A stretch of 64,000 nucleotides of DNA from Pseudosulfitobacter pseudonitzschiae (GTDB lineage: Bacteria; Pseudomonadota; Alphaproteobacteria; Rhodobacterales; Rhodobacteraceae): NCBI RefSeq assembly GCF_002222635.1, contig NZ_CP022422.1, positions 28,795 to 92,794 on the forward strand, in the 5' to 3' direction. Shown piece by piece: positions 1 to 8,337 of the stretch. The position numbers and the translations under genes are program-made. Under the pieces are notes generated by a model. It did no database searches. It had not been told where the DNA came from and saw only the letters and a program-made list of their open reading frames with translations. The first letter of the stretch is position 1. The number at the start of each line of letters is the position of its first letter.

Positions 1-785
1 AAGTCCATAAACCGCTGCTCCTCGGCGATGGTTGCGGCATCGATCACGCCGCCTGTGCCGTCGCCCACGGTCTGCACCGCTTCGAGCTGCCACATGGCGA
101 CGAGCGCGATGGCAAGCTCCGCCGTCACCCGCGTGTTGAGATCGATGCTTTCCTTCAGTTCATCCATGTCATCGATCAGCCCGACCAGCCTGTCGACGCG
201 TTCCAGCGATTGGCCTGCGTCTTCATAACTGTTCTGGGCAGCTGCCGAGACGAGCGCGCCGGTCGTCGCTTGCGTCGCCACACGATTGGCCCCGGGATTT
301 CCGCTGGTGGCCATTTCCGAGAGCGTGTCCTCGTCGAAGCCGAGATCGGCCAGCACCCGGTCCATCTGGGTTTCAATCTCGCCTGCGCCGGACCCGGAAA
401 GTCCGGAGAAATCGCCCGTCTTGATGGCCTCAATCGTCGCAAGGATGTCGCCGAATTCCTGATCGAGCAGTCCGTTCAGCTCGTCTTCCATTTCCGTGCG
501 GATGATCTCCGGCAGTTCGGCAAGACGGGTGAGCGCCTCATAGGTTCGTTGCAGCTCCGCGAGTTGATCCGTGAGTGTGGCAAGCTGTTCGCGGAGCTGC
601 GTCAGCTGCTCGTTTTGCAGGATCTCGTCTTCGATCATCTGCCGGAGCTGCTGGATGTTTTGCGCGATGTTCTGGGTATCGACGACGGGCACGCCTTGCG
701 CGAGGGCAGGGGATAGGGCGCCAAGATGCAGACCAACCCCAAGTGTCGTGGCCAAAGCTGTCCTCAAGAGCAGATGTCCCATCAT
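1..785 (-). CDS. virB5: VirB5-like T4SS minor pilin (3' end beyond window)
   Basis: The reading frame is open from the ATG at 785 to the left edge, so the C-terminus is missing; about 261 residues are visible. It starts with a signal peptide of about 28 residues ending in an ALAQ-type cleavage site, followed by a helical, Gln/Glu/Leu-rich region (residues about 38-85) likely to form coiled coil, and a second helical segment near 215-240. This is the architecture of VirB5/TrbJ proteins, minor components at the tip of the conjugative pilus. The start overlaps the stop of the upstream transglycosylase gene (ATGA) and follows an AGGGAG ribosome site. The family call rests on architecture and on the neighbouring virB2-virB4 genes; sequence identity to VirB5 is generally low. 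Confidence 0.7.
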   Translation of the reverse strand, partial: MMGHLLLRTALATTLGVGLHLGALSPALAQGVPVVDTQNIAQNIQQLRQMIEDEILQNEQLTQLREQLATLTDQLAELQRTYEALTRLAELPEIIRTEMEDELNGLLDQEFGDILATIEAIKTGDFSGLSGSGAGEIETQMDRVLADLGFDEDTLSEMATSGNPGANRVATQATTGALVSAAAQNSYEDAGQSLERVDRLVGLIDDMDELKESIDLNTRVTAELAIALVAMWQLEAVQTVGDGTGGVIDAATIAEEQRFMD

Positions 786-1936
786 TCAATCTCCCTGATC
801 GTAAAATCCATGAACGCGCCCTCGGCCATGCGGGCGCTGGCCTGGGCCAGTTCCTCGGCGGAGAGGGCGCGGGTCCGCGCCGCCTTAAGCCGGATGCGAG
901 CGGCGACGAGACGCACGAGTTCGGCCCGGGCATAGGTGTTGAGCGCGACGCTTTCCTGCACATCCTCTGTCTCGGAAATCCGTTCGACGATATCCGCAAT
1001 ACGCAGGGCGGCTTGCCTGATCGCGGCGGGTGAGTTGTTGCCATAGAAGGCCGCGCCGTGCCCAGTGAGCGAGAGGTTGGCATTGGCCAGAAGCGCGGGG
1101 TCGATCGTGCCAAGCGCTTCGATCCCGCCGATACGGGTCAAATAGAGGTTATAGCGTTCGGGGATCACCTGGACGTAGTGCTGGGTCTCGCGAAAGGGTG
1201 GCACGCCGCCATACTCGAAAACCCGGCCGGGTCCGGCATTATAGGCCGCAAGGGCGTTGATGATGTTGCCATCGAATGTGTTGAGCTGGGTCGCGAGATA
1301 GCGCGCGCCGCCATGCACCTGCAGGTAAGGGCTGTCATAGTATTCCGGGTTTATGCCCAGATCGCTGGCCGTGCCCGGCATGATCTGGGTGAGGCCATAG
1401 GCGCCGACGGGAGAGCGTGCACCGATGGTGAAACGGCTTTCCTGCCAGATCAGCGCTTGCAGCAGCGCGCGCCATTGGACGGGGGAGAGCCCTGCGCGGC
1501 CAACACCCGCAAAGCCGCTGGTCTCCTGAGCCACGCGGATGATGAGCTGCTCGATGGTCTCAGACGCATCCCCGAACATCTGTTCACCGCCGGGATTGGG
1601 ATCTATCTGGCCCGTGCCATAGACCGCCGCCACCGAGCGGTCGGGATCCCCGCTGCCGCTTTCCAGCCCCGAGACCATGGCGGGCAGGCCCTGACCGCCG
1701 AAGCTGGTCTGGGCATCGAGGATGCGTCGGAGGGTTTCCAGCTGCTCCCGTTCGATCTCGGCAATGAGTTCGCGCACGGCAAGCTTGTCCGCCTGAACGG
1801 CCAAGTCAGCCTCGCGATCGCCAGTCTCGACGATGTCACGCGCGGTCAGCCCATTGTCATTGGTCGGCACGCCTTGAGACAAGGCGAGACCGGGCAGCAG
1901 GCAAAGTGCCAGGATATGAGGCAGGCTAGACTTCAA
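782..1936 (-). CDS. secreted lytic transglycosylase, VirB1-like (second copy)
   Basis: Periplasmic peptidoglycan lytic transglycosylase with a C-terminal-half SLT domain. Visible signatures are the catalytic Glu in WQESRF, the GLTQIMPGTA motif and the AAYNAGPGRV motif. A hydrophobic signal peptide ending near ALSQG leads the protein. I prefer the TTG start at 1936 because a GGAGG lies six bases upstream; the in-frame ATG at 1954 lacks a ribosome site and would overlap the previous gene more. The region after the SLT domain, about 120 residues, is helical and charged and has no function I recognise. It lies between the VirB7-like and VirB5-like genes and would open the cell wall for the secretion channel. 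It is the second transglycosylase of this operon (the other is at 5016-5720). Confidence 0.85.
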   Translation of the reverse strand: MKSSLPHILALCLLPGLALSQGVPTNDNGLTARDIVETGDREADLAVQADKLAVRELIAEIEREQLETLRRILDAQTSFGGQGLPAMVSGLESGSGDPDRSVAAVYGTGQIDPNPGGEQMFGDASETIEQLIIRVAQETSGFAGVGRAGLSPVQWRALLQALIWQESRFTIGARSPVGAYGLTQIMPGTASDLGINPEYYDSPYLQVHGGARYLATQLNTFDGNIINALAAYNAGPGRVFEYGGVPPFRETQHYVQVIPERYNLYLTRIGGIEALGTIDPALLANANLSLTGHGAAFYGNNSPAAIRQAALRIADIVERISETEDVQESVALNTYARAELVRLVAARIRLKAARTRALSAEELAQASARMAEGAFMDFTIREIE

Positions 1937-2093
1937 TGTCGCCCTCCGGCGCATCTAGAGGCGTAAAGGTGCAATCAGGCGCGACAGATGCCGTGGACGC
2001 GAGGAATGTGAAGCAGTTCGCCTGCGGCTCCCGGTACTGGGTGCAGGAGGCCAGCGCGCCGAGCGCAGCCAAAGCGACAAGAATACGGATCAT
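1926..2093 (-). CDS. small VirB7-like lipoprotein
   Basis: A 55-residue protein with a short hydrophobic signal sequence and a clear lipobox (LASC, Cys16), so the mature product is an outer-membrane lipoprotein of about 40 residues with two further cysteines. Size, lipobox and position directly after virB4 fit a VirB7-type lipoprotein that anchors the outer core of the type IV secretion channel; an entry-exclusion lipoprotein of TrbK type is the alternative. Its ATG overlaps the virB4 stop codon (ATGA) and its end overlaps the next gene, so it is translated as part of the operon. Confidence 0.65.
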   Translation of the reverse strand: MIRILVALAALGALASCTQYREPQANCFTFLASTASVAPDCTFTPLDAPEGDIEV

Positions 2094-4480
2094 GAAAGCC
2101 TCCAGAAGTCTGGGCGGTCGCGGTAATCGGGGCCGACGAGCGCTTCGCCCTTTTCCATGCCGCCAAGGATGGTGAGATTGGGCCCAAGTGCGCTCAGATC
2201 GGCATCGACGACGATCGAGCCCTGATCGTCGCGGATCAGTGCGAGGCGGCTGTTGCTGCCCGTGTTGAGAAGGACGTCGAGCTCCTTCTCCGTGAGGTTC
2301 AGCATGGCGTAATCCGCAGGCTGCGCGCGGATATTGGGTAGCAGGATCTGCGTCGGCACCGCCTCGATGATGGTCTTGCCGGTCCGGGTGCGCTCGAGCT
2401 GGCTCGCGTATTGCGTCATCATCACCGCGACGGTGTTCTGTTTGCGCGCTGTCACCAGCCAGTTCGACAGCCGCTCCGCGAAATACGCGTTGTCGAGCGC
2501 CTTCCAGGCCTCGTCGATCACGATGATGGTGGGGCGGCGATCCTCGATCTCGCGTTCGACCCGGCGGAAAAGATAGGAGAGAACCGCCATCCGCTCCTTG
2601 TCGGCCTCGCTGTCGAGAATGCCGGTCAGATCGAAGCCCACCACATCGCCTTTGAGCGAGAACGTGTCCTCGAGGCTCTGCCCGAAGATCCAGCCATAGC
2701 GGCCGTCTTCGGTCCATTCGAGCAGGCGCTGGTGCAGATCGCCGCCGTCATCCGTAGACACAAAAAGCGATGCGAAATCCCGCCAGTTCCGCAGGGCCGG
2801 ATTGGTGGCCTGGGCATTCTGGCGCACCACTTCCTGGATGCGGTTGGTCTGCGCCGGGGTCAGGGGTTTGTCGGCGCGGTAAAGTAGCGTGGCAAGCCAG
2901 TCCGAGAGCCAGGCGGTGCCGCGCGCATCGGTCTCGGTCCAGAGCGGATTGAGACCCGTGGGCTGGCCGGCGTTCAGGGACGCGTAGCGCCCGCCATTGG
3001 CGCGGACCGCCATCTCCATACCAAGACGGTAATCGAAGACGAAGATCCGCGCCCCTGCGCGACGGGCTTGGGTCATCAGGAAGGCCGACAGCACCGATTT
3101 GCCGGACCCGGGCCGCCCCATGATCAGGGTATGGCCGCTGGTCGGTTCTTTGTCGGGCGATCCCTGCTCGTGATAGGAAAACCGGTAGGCGCTCTGCTCC
3201 GGCGTGGGCAAATATGTGACGACCCGGCCCCATGGGGTTTTCTCAGCGGGTTTGCCCAGCTGGGTCCGATGAAACGCCGCGAAATCCGCGAAGTTGCGAT
3301 TGGTGACGGCGCTGGCGCGGACGCGCTTGGGCTGGTTGCCGGGGTGCTGGCTGAGGTAATGCGCCTTGGCCGCGACCCGCTCGCCGATCATCTTCACGCC
3401 CTCGGTCGCGGCGGCGTTCACGATCTCCGCGCTGAGGGTTTGCAGCTCTTCGAGCGTGTCGCAAAAGAGCGTCACGACCATGTGATGCTCGCCGAAGCTT
3501 TGGCGCTTGGCCTCGAGATCATCGGCGGCGATGTCGAGGGCTTCCAGGAGCGAGAGGGCTGCGTCCTGGCTGGCCTGCATCTGGCGCTTTTGCCGCTTGA
3601 TGCGGCCCGCCATGAGGTTCGAATTGATCGGCGTGAAGGAGTGCGTCACGATCATGTCGACCGGCAGGTTCAGCATGTCGAACATGGTGCAGGAGGTGCC
3701 TTCCGAGTATTCCCCGATGGTGAAACTCTTGCCGTAGCGATGCCCCACGACGCCTTCGGAAAGCTCGAAATGATCGCCGTGAAACGTCACGCGGGTATTG
3801 GCGACGTTGAAGGACAGAAAGCCGTAGGTGTTGGCCGGGTAGAGCGGCAGCTCGGTGCCCGTGTTGAGCGCGCCCAAAAATCCCACCAACTCTCCCGATC
3901 CGGCTGACAGCAGGCGCGGCTTGAGCTCGGTCAGCCCCGAGAGGAAGACGTTCACGGCCTCGCTGAGGCGCTGCTGGCGTTTGCGGGTCTCCTCTCTCAG
4001 GCGGTCCGGTGCGCTGCGGCTGAGGAACGGCAGGAGGCTTTTGTGCGGCGGGCGGTGAATGACGGTGAGCGTCAGTGTTTTGTCGCGGAGCCCGCTGGTC
4101 TCGAGTTTCGCGCGCCAGCGCCGGTCAACCTCGCCAGCGAAGCTGTCCTCACGGATCGGGTCGAGATCAGGTTTGATGGCCTTGGAGACCTTGTGGACGT
4201 AATAGCTGAATTCCGGCCCGAGCTGCGCGACGATGCGGGCAAAAAGTGCCGTCAGTTTGTCGAGATAGGCATCGTCCGTCGTGTAGCTGTTGATCCCCTC
4301 GAGCCGGATGCAGCGGAAGAGTTCGTTCACCCGAGTCCGCACGGTCTGGTCGTCAACGAGGCTCACATAGGGCAGCATATGCGCGAGGCGGGTCTCGCGC
4401 GCATACCAGTCTGGCGTCATTGTGCGGGCATCGAGCGCAGCATCACGGGCGTCATCACGGGGCATAGCTGTCCCCGCCAT
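2090..4480 (-). CDS. virB4: VirB4 conjugal transfer ATPase
   Basis: A 796-residue cytoplasmic/inner-membrane ATPase of the VirB4/TrbE family, which energises pilus assembly and substrate transport. The N-terminal half is the CagE/TrbE/VirB domain. The C-terminal ATPase domain carries Walker A GRPGSGKS at residues 455-462 and Walker B IIVIDEAWKALD near 650-656. Length is normal for the family. The start is either the ATG at 4480 or an internal ATG at 4465, which has a better purine-rich site and a shorter overlap with virB3. The stop overlaps the start of the VirB7-like gene. Confidence 0.95.
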   Translation of the reverse strand: MAGTAMPRDDARDAALDARTMTPDWYARETRLAHMLPYVSLVDDQTVRTRVNELFRCIRLEGINSYTTDDAYLDKLTALFARIVAQLGPEFSYYVHKVSKAIKPDLDPIREDSFAGEVDRRWRAKLETSGLRDKTLTLTVIHRPPHKSLLPFLSRSAPDRLREETRKRQQRLSEAVNVFLSGLTELKPRLLSAGSGELVGFLGALNTGTELPLYPANTYGFLSFNVANTRVTFHGDHFELSEGVVGHRYGKSFTIGEYSEGTSCTMFDMLNLPVDMIVTHSFTPINSNLMAGRIKRQKRQMQASQDAALSLLEALDIAADDLEAKRQSFGEHHMVVTLFCDTLEELQTLSAEIVNAAATEGVKMIGERVAAKAHYLSQHPGNQPKRVRASAVTNRNFADFAAFHRTQLGKPAEKTPWGRVVTYLPTPEQSAYRFSYHEQGSPDKEPTSGHTLIMGRPGSGKSVLSAFLMTQARRAGARIFVFDYRLGMEMAVRANGGRYASLNAGQPTGLNPLWTETDARGTAWLSDWLATLLYRADKPLTPAQTNRIQEVVRQNAQATNPALRNWRDFASLFVSTDDGGDLHQRLLEWTEDGRYGWIFGQSLEDTFSLKGDVVGFDLTGILDSEADKERMAVLSYLFRRVEREIEDRRPTIIVIDEAWKALDNAYFAERLSNWLVTARKQNTVAVMMTQYASQLERTRTGKTIIEAVPTQILLPNIRAQPADYAMLNLTEKELDVLLNTGSNSRLALIRDDQGSIVVDADLSALGPNLTILGGMEKGEALVGPDYRDRPDFWRLS

Positions 4481-4733
4481 GAATGGACCTGTTGCGCGTG
4501 GGCGGTGTCTCCTGCAGCGCCGTCACCATCACGTCGATGAAACGCGGGTCCCAATCTGCGGCCTTCCAAAGCAACGGGTAGAGCAGGGCCGCGACACCCA
4601 GCACCGCGATGTGCTGGACCCAGACGAACAAGAGCACCGATCCGAAGAGCCAGACCATCGCGTACATGATGGGCAGGCCCAAAAGCTTCGGCGGGCGCAC
4701 GAGCCCGAGAAAGAGAGGCGAGCGTTCAGCCAC
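4455..4733 (-). CDS. virB3: VirB3-like inner-membrane T4SS protein
   Basis: A 92-residue protein read from a GTG start at 4733 that overlaps the end of virB2. After a short polar N-terminus comes PLFLGLVRPPKLLGLP, typical of VirB3/TrbD, then two closely spaced hydrophobic segments (about residues 22-58) and a polar C-terminus. VirB3 proteins sit in the inner membrane and work with VirB4, whose gene follows with an overlap of about 25 bases. Translated without a start limit the frame runs further upstream, but that part is the out-of-frame shadow of virB2. Confidence 0.85.
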   Translation of the reverse strand: MAERSPLFLGLVRPPKLLGLPIMYAMVWLFGSVLLFVWVQHIAVLGVAALLYPLLWKAADWDPRFIDVMVTALQETPPTRNRSIHGGDSYAP

Positions 4734-5019
4734 CGGCAAAGACCGCGGCAACGATGGTGGGGGCGGCCGCAACACCGGCGATGCCCACGAGGACCCAAAG
4801 CGCCTGGCGCAGATCGATGATGTTGAAGAACCAGCTGAGAAAGACCCCGAGAACGGCAAGCGTCGCGATGACAACGCCAAGTGGGCCAGTCAGCGCATCG
4901 ACAATGCCCTGCAACAAGCTCTGGATCGGGGAGAGATCGATGCTCTGTGCAAGGGCGGGCTCGGCAATGAACAGGAATAGCGCCAGCGAGGCGACAAAGA
5001 GGTTTGAAATCTGTTTCAT
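4726..5019 (-). CDS. virB2: VirB2/TrbC-type pilin
   Basis: A 97-residue major pilin precursor. A cleavable signal peptide ends at about residue 25 (ALAQS); the mature part has two hydrophobic helices (about residues 40-65 and 72-95) separated by a short polar loop, as in VirB2/TrbC pilins. The ATG overlaps the stop of the upstream transglycosylase gene (ATGA) and is preceded by GGAAGGATC. It forms the shaft of the conjugative pilus. Order virB2-virB3-virB4 is the standard one. Confidence 0.92.
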   Translation of the reverse strand: MKQISNLFVASLALFLFIAEPALAQSIDLSPIQSLLQGIVDALTGPLGVVIATLAVLGVFLSWFFNIIDLRQALWVLVGIAGVAAAPTIVAAVFAGG

Positions 5020-5720
5020 GAATTTGATCCTTCCAATCGGGCCACGACAGCCATGACGCGGGCCACGTGGTTCTGGGTTTCTCGGTAAGGGGGAATGCCA
5101 CCGTGTTGGCGCACGGCGTCGGGACCAGCGTTGTAGGCCGCCAGCGCCAGATGCGGATCGCCGAACGTCTCCAGCATCATCGCGAGGTAGCGGGCAGAGC
5201 CGTCGAGGTTCTGTTGGGGGTCACGCGGGTCAACGCCGAGGTCGCGCGCTGTTGCGGGCATCAATTGACCGAGGCCGATGGCACCTGCACTTGAAATCGC
5301 ATCCTGCCGGTAGGCGCTCTCAACCTCGATATTGGCCCGATAGAGAGCCAGCCAATCCGTCACGGAAAGCCCCGCGCGACGCAGGCCGGGATGGCCGGCA
5401 TAGCGCAAAGCCGTGGTCTGAATCCCGGAGAGGACATCTGCGTGGGGCAGGGGAGTCGGGCGGGCAAGGGCCGCGACTTGGACGCCCTCTTGCTCGGCCT
5501 CTAACTCGCCGAAGATAGCGATCCCATCGTAGGCCGAACCCTGACCAATGCCGTCATTGTAGTTCCGGGCAAAACCGCTCTGAGACCGGGATGGGGTCAG
5601 AGAGCCGTCGCTCTCCATGACCAGGACCATTTGCGCTGAGGCTGGCGCGGCGACCAGCCAGAGACAGACAAGGCTAGGTGTCAGCGCCCTTGTCTGATGG
5701 GGCTTTTTCTGACGGCGCAA
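5016..5720 (-). CDS. virB1: VirB1-like lytic transglycosylase
   Basis: Secreted transglycosylase of about 234 residues. From a TTG start at 5720 it reads a basic N-terminus (RRQKK) followed by a hydrophobic stretch ending APASAQ, a good signal peptide; no ATG or GTG gives an acceptable N-terminus. The SLT domain occupies the C-terminal two thirds: catalytic Glu in [20 protein letters not shown], and [11 protein letters not shown]. The N-terminus overlaps the end of the 126-aa gene by about 45 bases, and the stop overlaps the virB2 ATG. It locally degrades peptidoglycan for pilus assembly. The exact start is uncertain. Confidence 0.85.
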   Translation of the reverse strand: MRRQKKPHQTRALTPSLVCLWLVAAPASAQMVLVMESDGSLTPSRSQSGFARNYNDGIGQGSAYDGIAIFGELEAEQEGVQVAALARPTPLPHADVLSGIQTTALRYAGHPGLRRAGLSVTDWLALYRANIEVESAYRQDAISSAGAIGLGQLMPATARDLGVDPRDPQQNLDGSARYLAMMLETFGDPHLALAAYNAGPDAVRQHGGIPPYRETQNHVARVMAVVARLEGSNS

Positions 5721-6054
5721 GTTTGTGCGTACGGCTTGTGCCCGCCTCAAGCGGCAGATCGACATGCGCAAAGCCAAGGCCAATGAAGAATGACACCACG
5801 CCGGAGATCGTCTTGAACTCGCGGATCTTGATATCGTTGTAGGTCGTCCGAGTGCGGGCGGTGACGAGGAGCTTTTCCACGCCTTCGTTGGAGACCACAC
5901 GCATGATCCAGACCCCGTAATAGCTGGGGCCTTTCTTGTGTGCCGACTCCTGGCACAGGATTTCTGCGCTATAGCCGCTTTCCACGAGTTCGCGGAACCT
6001 GGCTTCCGTAACCACATTTGGTGCTTCGATGTCCCAGTTCATGGCCCGGCTCAC
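5674..6054 (-). CDS. conserved hypothetical protein, first gene of T4SS operon
   Basis: A 126-residue soluble protein with no signal peptide or membrane segment and no domain I recognise. I use the GTG at 6054, which has GGAG five bases upstream; an ATG four codons later is possible. It opens with an acidic segment, has a central beta-rich part ([31 protein letters not shown]) and a Ser/Lys-rich tail. It is the promoter-proximal gene of the virB operon and overlaps the following transglycosylase gene. A role in control of transfer would fit the position but nothing in the sequence shows it. Confidence 0.6.
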   Translation of the reverse strand: MSRAMNWDIEAPNVVTEARFRELVESGYSAEILCQESAHKKGPSYYGVWIMRVVSNEGVEKLLVTARTRTTYNDIKIREFKTISGVVSFFIGLGFAHVDLPLEAGTSRTHKLAPSEKAPSDKGADT

Positions 6055-6106
6055 GCTTTCTCCAATGGCGCGACCCCAGGCATTCCTACTTGAAGCCCAG
6101 AGTTAC

Positions 6107-6120
6107 GATAGTATATTATC
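6107..6120. promoter_or_regulatory. near-palindrome in the virB / small-gene divergent region
   Basis: The 156 bases between the virB operon and the small secreted gene are AT-rich. They contain GATAGTATATTATC, a 14-base near-palindrome with two mismatched pairs, the kind of site where a regulator or the virB promoter could lie. A related string (ATAGTATATT) occurs on the minus strand upstream of the secreted-protein gene that starts at 8135. No convincing -35/-10 pair was found. Confidence 0.3.
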
Positions 6121-6210
6121 AACCGCAAGATGTAATATCGTGCTTTAGCTGTAGTTTGGTCACGCAAACACTAGTCACGGCCAGTGTCTGCGATCAAGGA
6201 GATAACAGGT

Positions 6211-6504
6211 TTGAGAAACCCAAGGTTGACATGCCTGCTCCCATTGCAAGCTATGGCCCTTCTGATCTGCGTTCCCGGACCGGTTTTGGCGGAATCCTGC
6301 TTTGCGCCATCCCGCCCTTTCCTGCCAAGCGATTCGCAGGCCGCGCGGGACTATGCGGATATCATCCGTGGCGATTTCGAAGACTACATCCAGGATATCC
6401 AGAGCTACTTCCGTTGCCTCGACAGCGAACGCGCCCGCGCTTTCGAGGAAGCGCGCGAAGTCAGCGAGGAATATGGCCGATTTCTACAATCGGTAGGGGA
6501 TTGA
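6211..6504 (+). CDS. small secreted protein of unknown function
   Basis: I place the start at TTG 6211 because AAGGAG lies nine bases upstream; a GTG at 6184 gives a longer, less signal-like N-terminus. The 97-residue product has a signal peptide (basic start, hydrophobic core, cleavage near VLAES), leaving a mature, acidic helical protein of about 70 residues with two cysteines (CFAP and FRCLD) that could form a disulfide in the periplasm. It is divergent from the T4SS operon and may serve it, but I recognise no family. Confidence 0.6.
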   Translation: MRNPRLTCLLPLQAMALLICVPGPVLAESCFAPSRPFLPSDSQAARDYADIIRGDFEDYIQDIQSYFRCLDSERARAFEEAREVSEEYGRFLQSVGD

Positions 6505-6568
6505 TGGGCAACCTCGGGAGCATCAGACTTGCAGCCCATGGAAACCAGACGCCGATAACACCCTCATA

Positions 6569-6585
6569 TATCTACTTTTTAGATA
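6569..6585. promoter_or_regulatory. inverted repeat upstream of XRE gene
   Basis: TATCTACTTTTTAGATA: perfect six-base arms around a five-base centre, in an AT-rich stretch 44 bases upstream of the XRE-family gene. Possible operator or part of its promoter. Confidence 0.35.
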
Positions 6586-6606
6586 ACAGATTTCATCCGC
6601 TAGCGA

Positions 6607-6627
6607 CGTCACAAAAGGTATGTGACG
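6607..6627. promoter_or_regulatory. operator-like inverted repeat at XRE gene start
   Basis: CGTCACA and TGTGACG are perfect seven-base arms with a seven-base spacer, ending one base before the GTG start of the XRE regulator at 6629. A Cro/CI-type repressor bound here would block its own transcript or translation start, so autoregulation is the likely purpose. Confidence 0.5.
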
Positions 6628-6628
6628 C

Positions 6629-6886
6629 GTGGCAAAGACAATCAGAAGCACGGGACAGGTGGCACTTTGCCAGGCGTTGGTCGACGCGCGTAAAAGCGCA
6701 GGCTTGGGCCAGGACGACTTGGCGGACAGGCTCAAGTGCCATCAATCTCTCGTGGCACGCCTCGAAAGCGGTGAACGCCGGATCGACGTCGTCGAACTGG
6801 TCGTTCTGGCGCGCGCCATCGGCTTTGACCCCTTCGAGGTTTTGGCGATCGTCGAAGCCGCCACGGAGCCCGACCACAGGATTTAA
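6629..6886 (+). CDS. XRE-family transcriptional regulator
   Basis: An 85-residue single-domain Cro/CI DNA-binding protein. The helix-turn-helix spans about residues 25-60 (LGQDDLADRL ... SLVARLESGERRIDVVEL), with the canonical GQ..LA and SGERR positions. The GTG start at 6629 sits directly after an inverted repeat, suggesting autorepression. It is compact like plasmid control regulators and may control the divergent transfer operon or the adjacent small genes; the target cannot be read from the sequence. Confidence 0.85.
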   Translation: MAKTIRSTGQVALCQALVDARKSAGLGQDDLADRLKCHQSLVARLESGERRIDVVELVVLARAIGFDPFEVLAIVEAATEPDHRI

Positions 6887-6907
6887 GCAATTTCATCAAT
6901 CGAGAGC

Positions 6908-6928
6908 ACGGGAGCTGACTTCTCCCGT
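6908..6928 (+). terminator. hairpin after XRE gene
   Basis: ACGGGAG and CTCCCGT form a perfect seven-base stem with a seven-base loop 22 bases after the XRE stop codon. There is no strong T tract after it, so it is a weak intrinsic terminator or an RNA 3'-end stabiliser. Confidence 0.4.
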
Positions 6929-7052
6929 TGTGAATTCGTTACCGCGAGGACGAACAGTAACCGATTTTAACGAGGCCCGGCATATGGTTGCAGCAAACGC
7001 TTTGGATCTGAGCTGCTATCCGCAACGCCAATTTGCAGGAAGTCAGTAAACA

Positions 7053-7277
7053 GTGAACGAAAATGAGGTCGAAGGCGTCGCGATCGCCAATTTGATCGCA
7101 GCCGATGAAAAAACCATTGTCGGCTGGGTATATCGCTGGAACACAGGTGCTCTGGCAATCCGGTGGGACATGCATGGCCCACAGCGCGTCTCAAGGATTT
7201 ACCCGGATCTTAGCGATGCCGATAAAGCTGAAATCGACTTCGCGTCTCTCACGCAGCTGCCCTGTCGCGACGACTGA
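7053..7277 (+). CDS. small hypothetical protein
   Basis: A 74-residue soluble protein from a GTG start at 7053 with a weak AGGAAG upstream. A short acidic N-terminal helix is followed by VGWVYRWNTGALAIRW, a Trp-rich beta-like segment, and an acidic C-terminus. I do not recognise the family. Its third positions are GC-biased, which supports coding, and it lies among other small genes next to the transfer operon. Confidence 0.5.
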   Translation: MNENEVEGVAIANLIAADEKTIVGWVYRWNTGALAIRWDMHGPQRVSRIYPDLSDADKAEIDFASLTQLPCRDD

Positions 7278-7379
7278 CATGGAAGACTATGGCCTTTATG
7301 GCCGTCGATTGTGTGCTTGTGCCTGCGTTACAGGTTTAATCTTTACAAGGCTCTGTGCGACGTCGCGGCGCCTCAACAG

Positions 7380-8135
7380 TCAGTAATTGACCTGCTCGAA
7401 GCCGTAATTCCCGCTATAGTCACGCCACTCCGCGAAGACGGATCTGTGATAAATGCTCGGACAGTGCTCGCCCCATCGCTCGAGACCGGCATGCGCAGCA
7501 GGCAGCGCTGCGGGTGACGACGCCCTCCAGGAAAAATCGCCCTGGATCCCGTAGGTGCCGAGGACAACGACGGCACTGCGGTTGCAGTCGCCATCTCGCC
7601 CGGATTCGTGCTGGCGAGCATAACGAACGTCAAAGACGCGAATAGAGCGCACGAAATTGAATTCCGGCCCGCTGATATCGATGTCGGCGCGGTCTTCTAC
7701 GAGCTGGAGGGCGTAATCAGCCCTTACGAGGTTGTCCCAAGCCGCGTTGGAGCCTTTCAGCCCGAGCATTCCGCCTGCCTCGGCTGCCTGATCAAAAAGC
7801 GGGGTTGAAGAGTTTGGTGGGGTTCCTGAACCACCATATAGGGCATCGAAGATCCGGTCCGTGGGGCGCGACCTGGCAGGACCATCGTAAGACGCACCCA
7901 TGGGGCAGCGCCAAATCTGAAGCGGCGGCTCCACCGGCCAAGGTGTGATGCGCCGGATGAACTCGGCCCGCGCGCGTGCGCATGGCACAGAAGCCGGCCA
8001 GCCACCGGACAAACACAGCAAGATGGCGCAGTCGATCGGATAGGTTTGGGCGCGGGCTTGCGTGGGAACTGTTGGGCCGGACAAGGCGAGAGCTAAAAAG
8101 GCCGCCAGAGCGAGGTTTTTGAATTCGAAACGCAT
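7380..8135 (-). CDS. secreted cysteine-containing protein of unknown function
   Basis: A 251-residue exported protein. I choose the ATG at 8135 over the TTG at 8153 because it gives a clean signal peptide (basic start, Ala/Leu core, cleavage near ARAQT). The mature protein has several cysteines (DCAILLC, VPCARA, WRCPMG, GDCNRS, GEHCPS), implying disulfides in the periplasm. The N-terminal part with ILLCLSGGWP and FIRRITPWPVEPPLQIW resembles proteins found beside conjugation genes on roseobacter plasmids, from memory and unverified. The gene is convergent with the 74-aa gene and divergent from the toxin-antitoxin pair. Role unknown. Confidence 0.65.
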   Translation of the reverse strand: MRFEFKNLALAAFLALALSGPTVPTQARAQTYPIDCAILLCLSGGWPASVPCARARAEFIRRITPWPVEPPLQIWRCPMGASYDGPARSRPTDRIFDALYGGSGTPPNSSTPLFDQAAEAGGMLGLKGSNAAWDNLVRADYALQLVEDRADIDISGPEFNFVRSIRVFDVRYARQHESGRDGDCNRSAVVVLGTYGIQGDFSWRASSPAALPAAHAGLERWGEHCPSIYHRSVFAEWRDYSGNYGFEQVNY

Positions 8136-8291
8136 GGCAAGGACCCTTGACAATCTTCACCCAGCATACATACGAAAATATACTATTGCAACATTGATGA
8201 TGCGTATAACAGTTGCGGTGATCAGCAAGATCGCGAGCTGACAGCGTCGGCTTGCCCACCCTGAGGAAACCATGCGTTCCAGCGATTAGCC

Positions 8292-8320
8292 TTGATCGCA
8301 TTGATTGCGATGATTACACT
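8292..8320 (+). promoter_or_regulatory. candidate promoter and operator of the TA/defence operon
   Basis: TTGATC (8292-8297) and TACACT (8315-8320) are separated by 17 bases, each matching four of six sigma-70 consensus positions. An inverted repeat ATCGCA-TTGAT-TGCGAT (8295-8311) overlaps the -35 box and spacer, where a repressor would block RNA polymerase. The antitoxin gene starts 18 bases further on after AGGAGG. FitA/VapB antitoxins usually repress their own promoter through such repeats, so the whole downstream operon could be under this control. Confidence 0.5.
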
Positions 8321-8337
8321 CCTATCAGGAGGAGATC

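Noticed and set aside
1058..1966. 302-codon plus-strand frame opposite the transglycosylase
   Set aside because: Shadow of a gene with clear SLT-domain motifs.
1926..2717. 263-codon frame covering the VirB7-like gene
   Set aside because: Only its last 55 codons are real (lipoprotein with ATGA overlap); the rest is out of frame with virB4.
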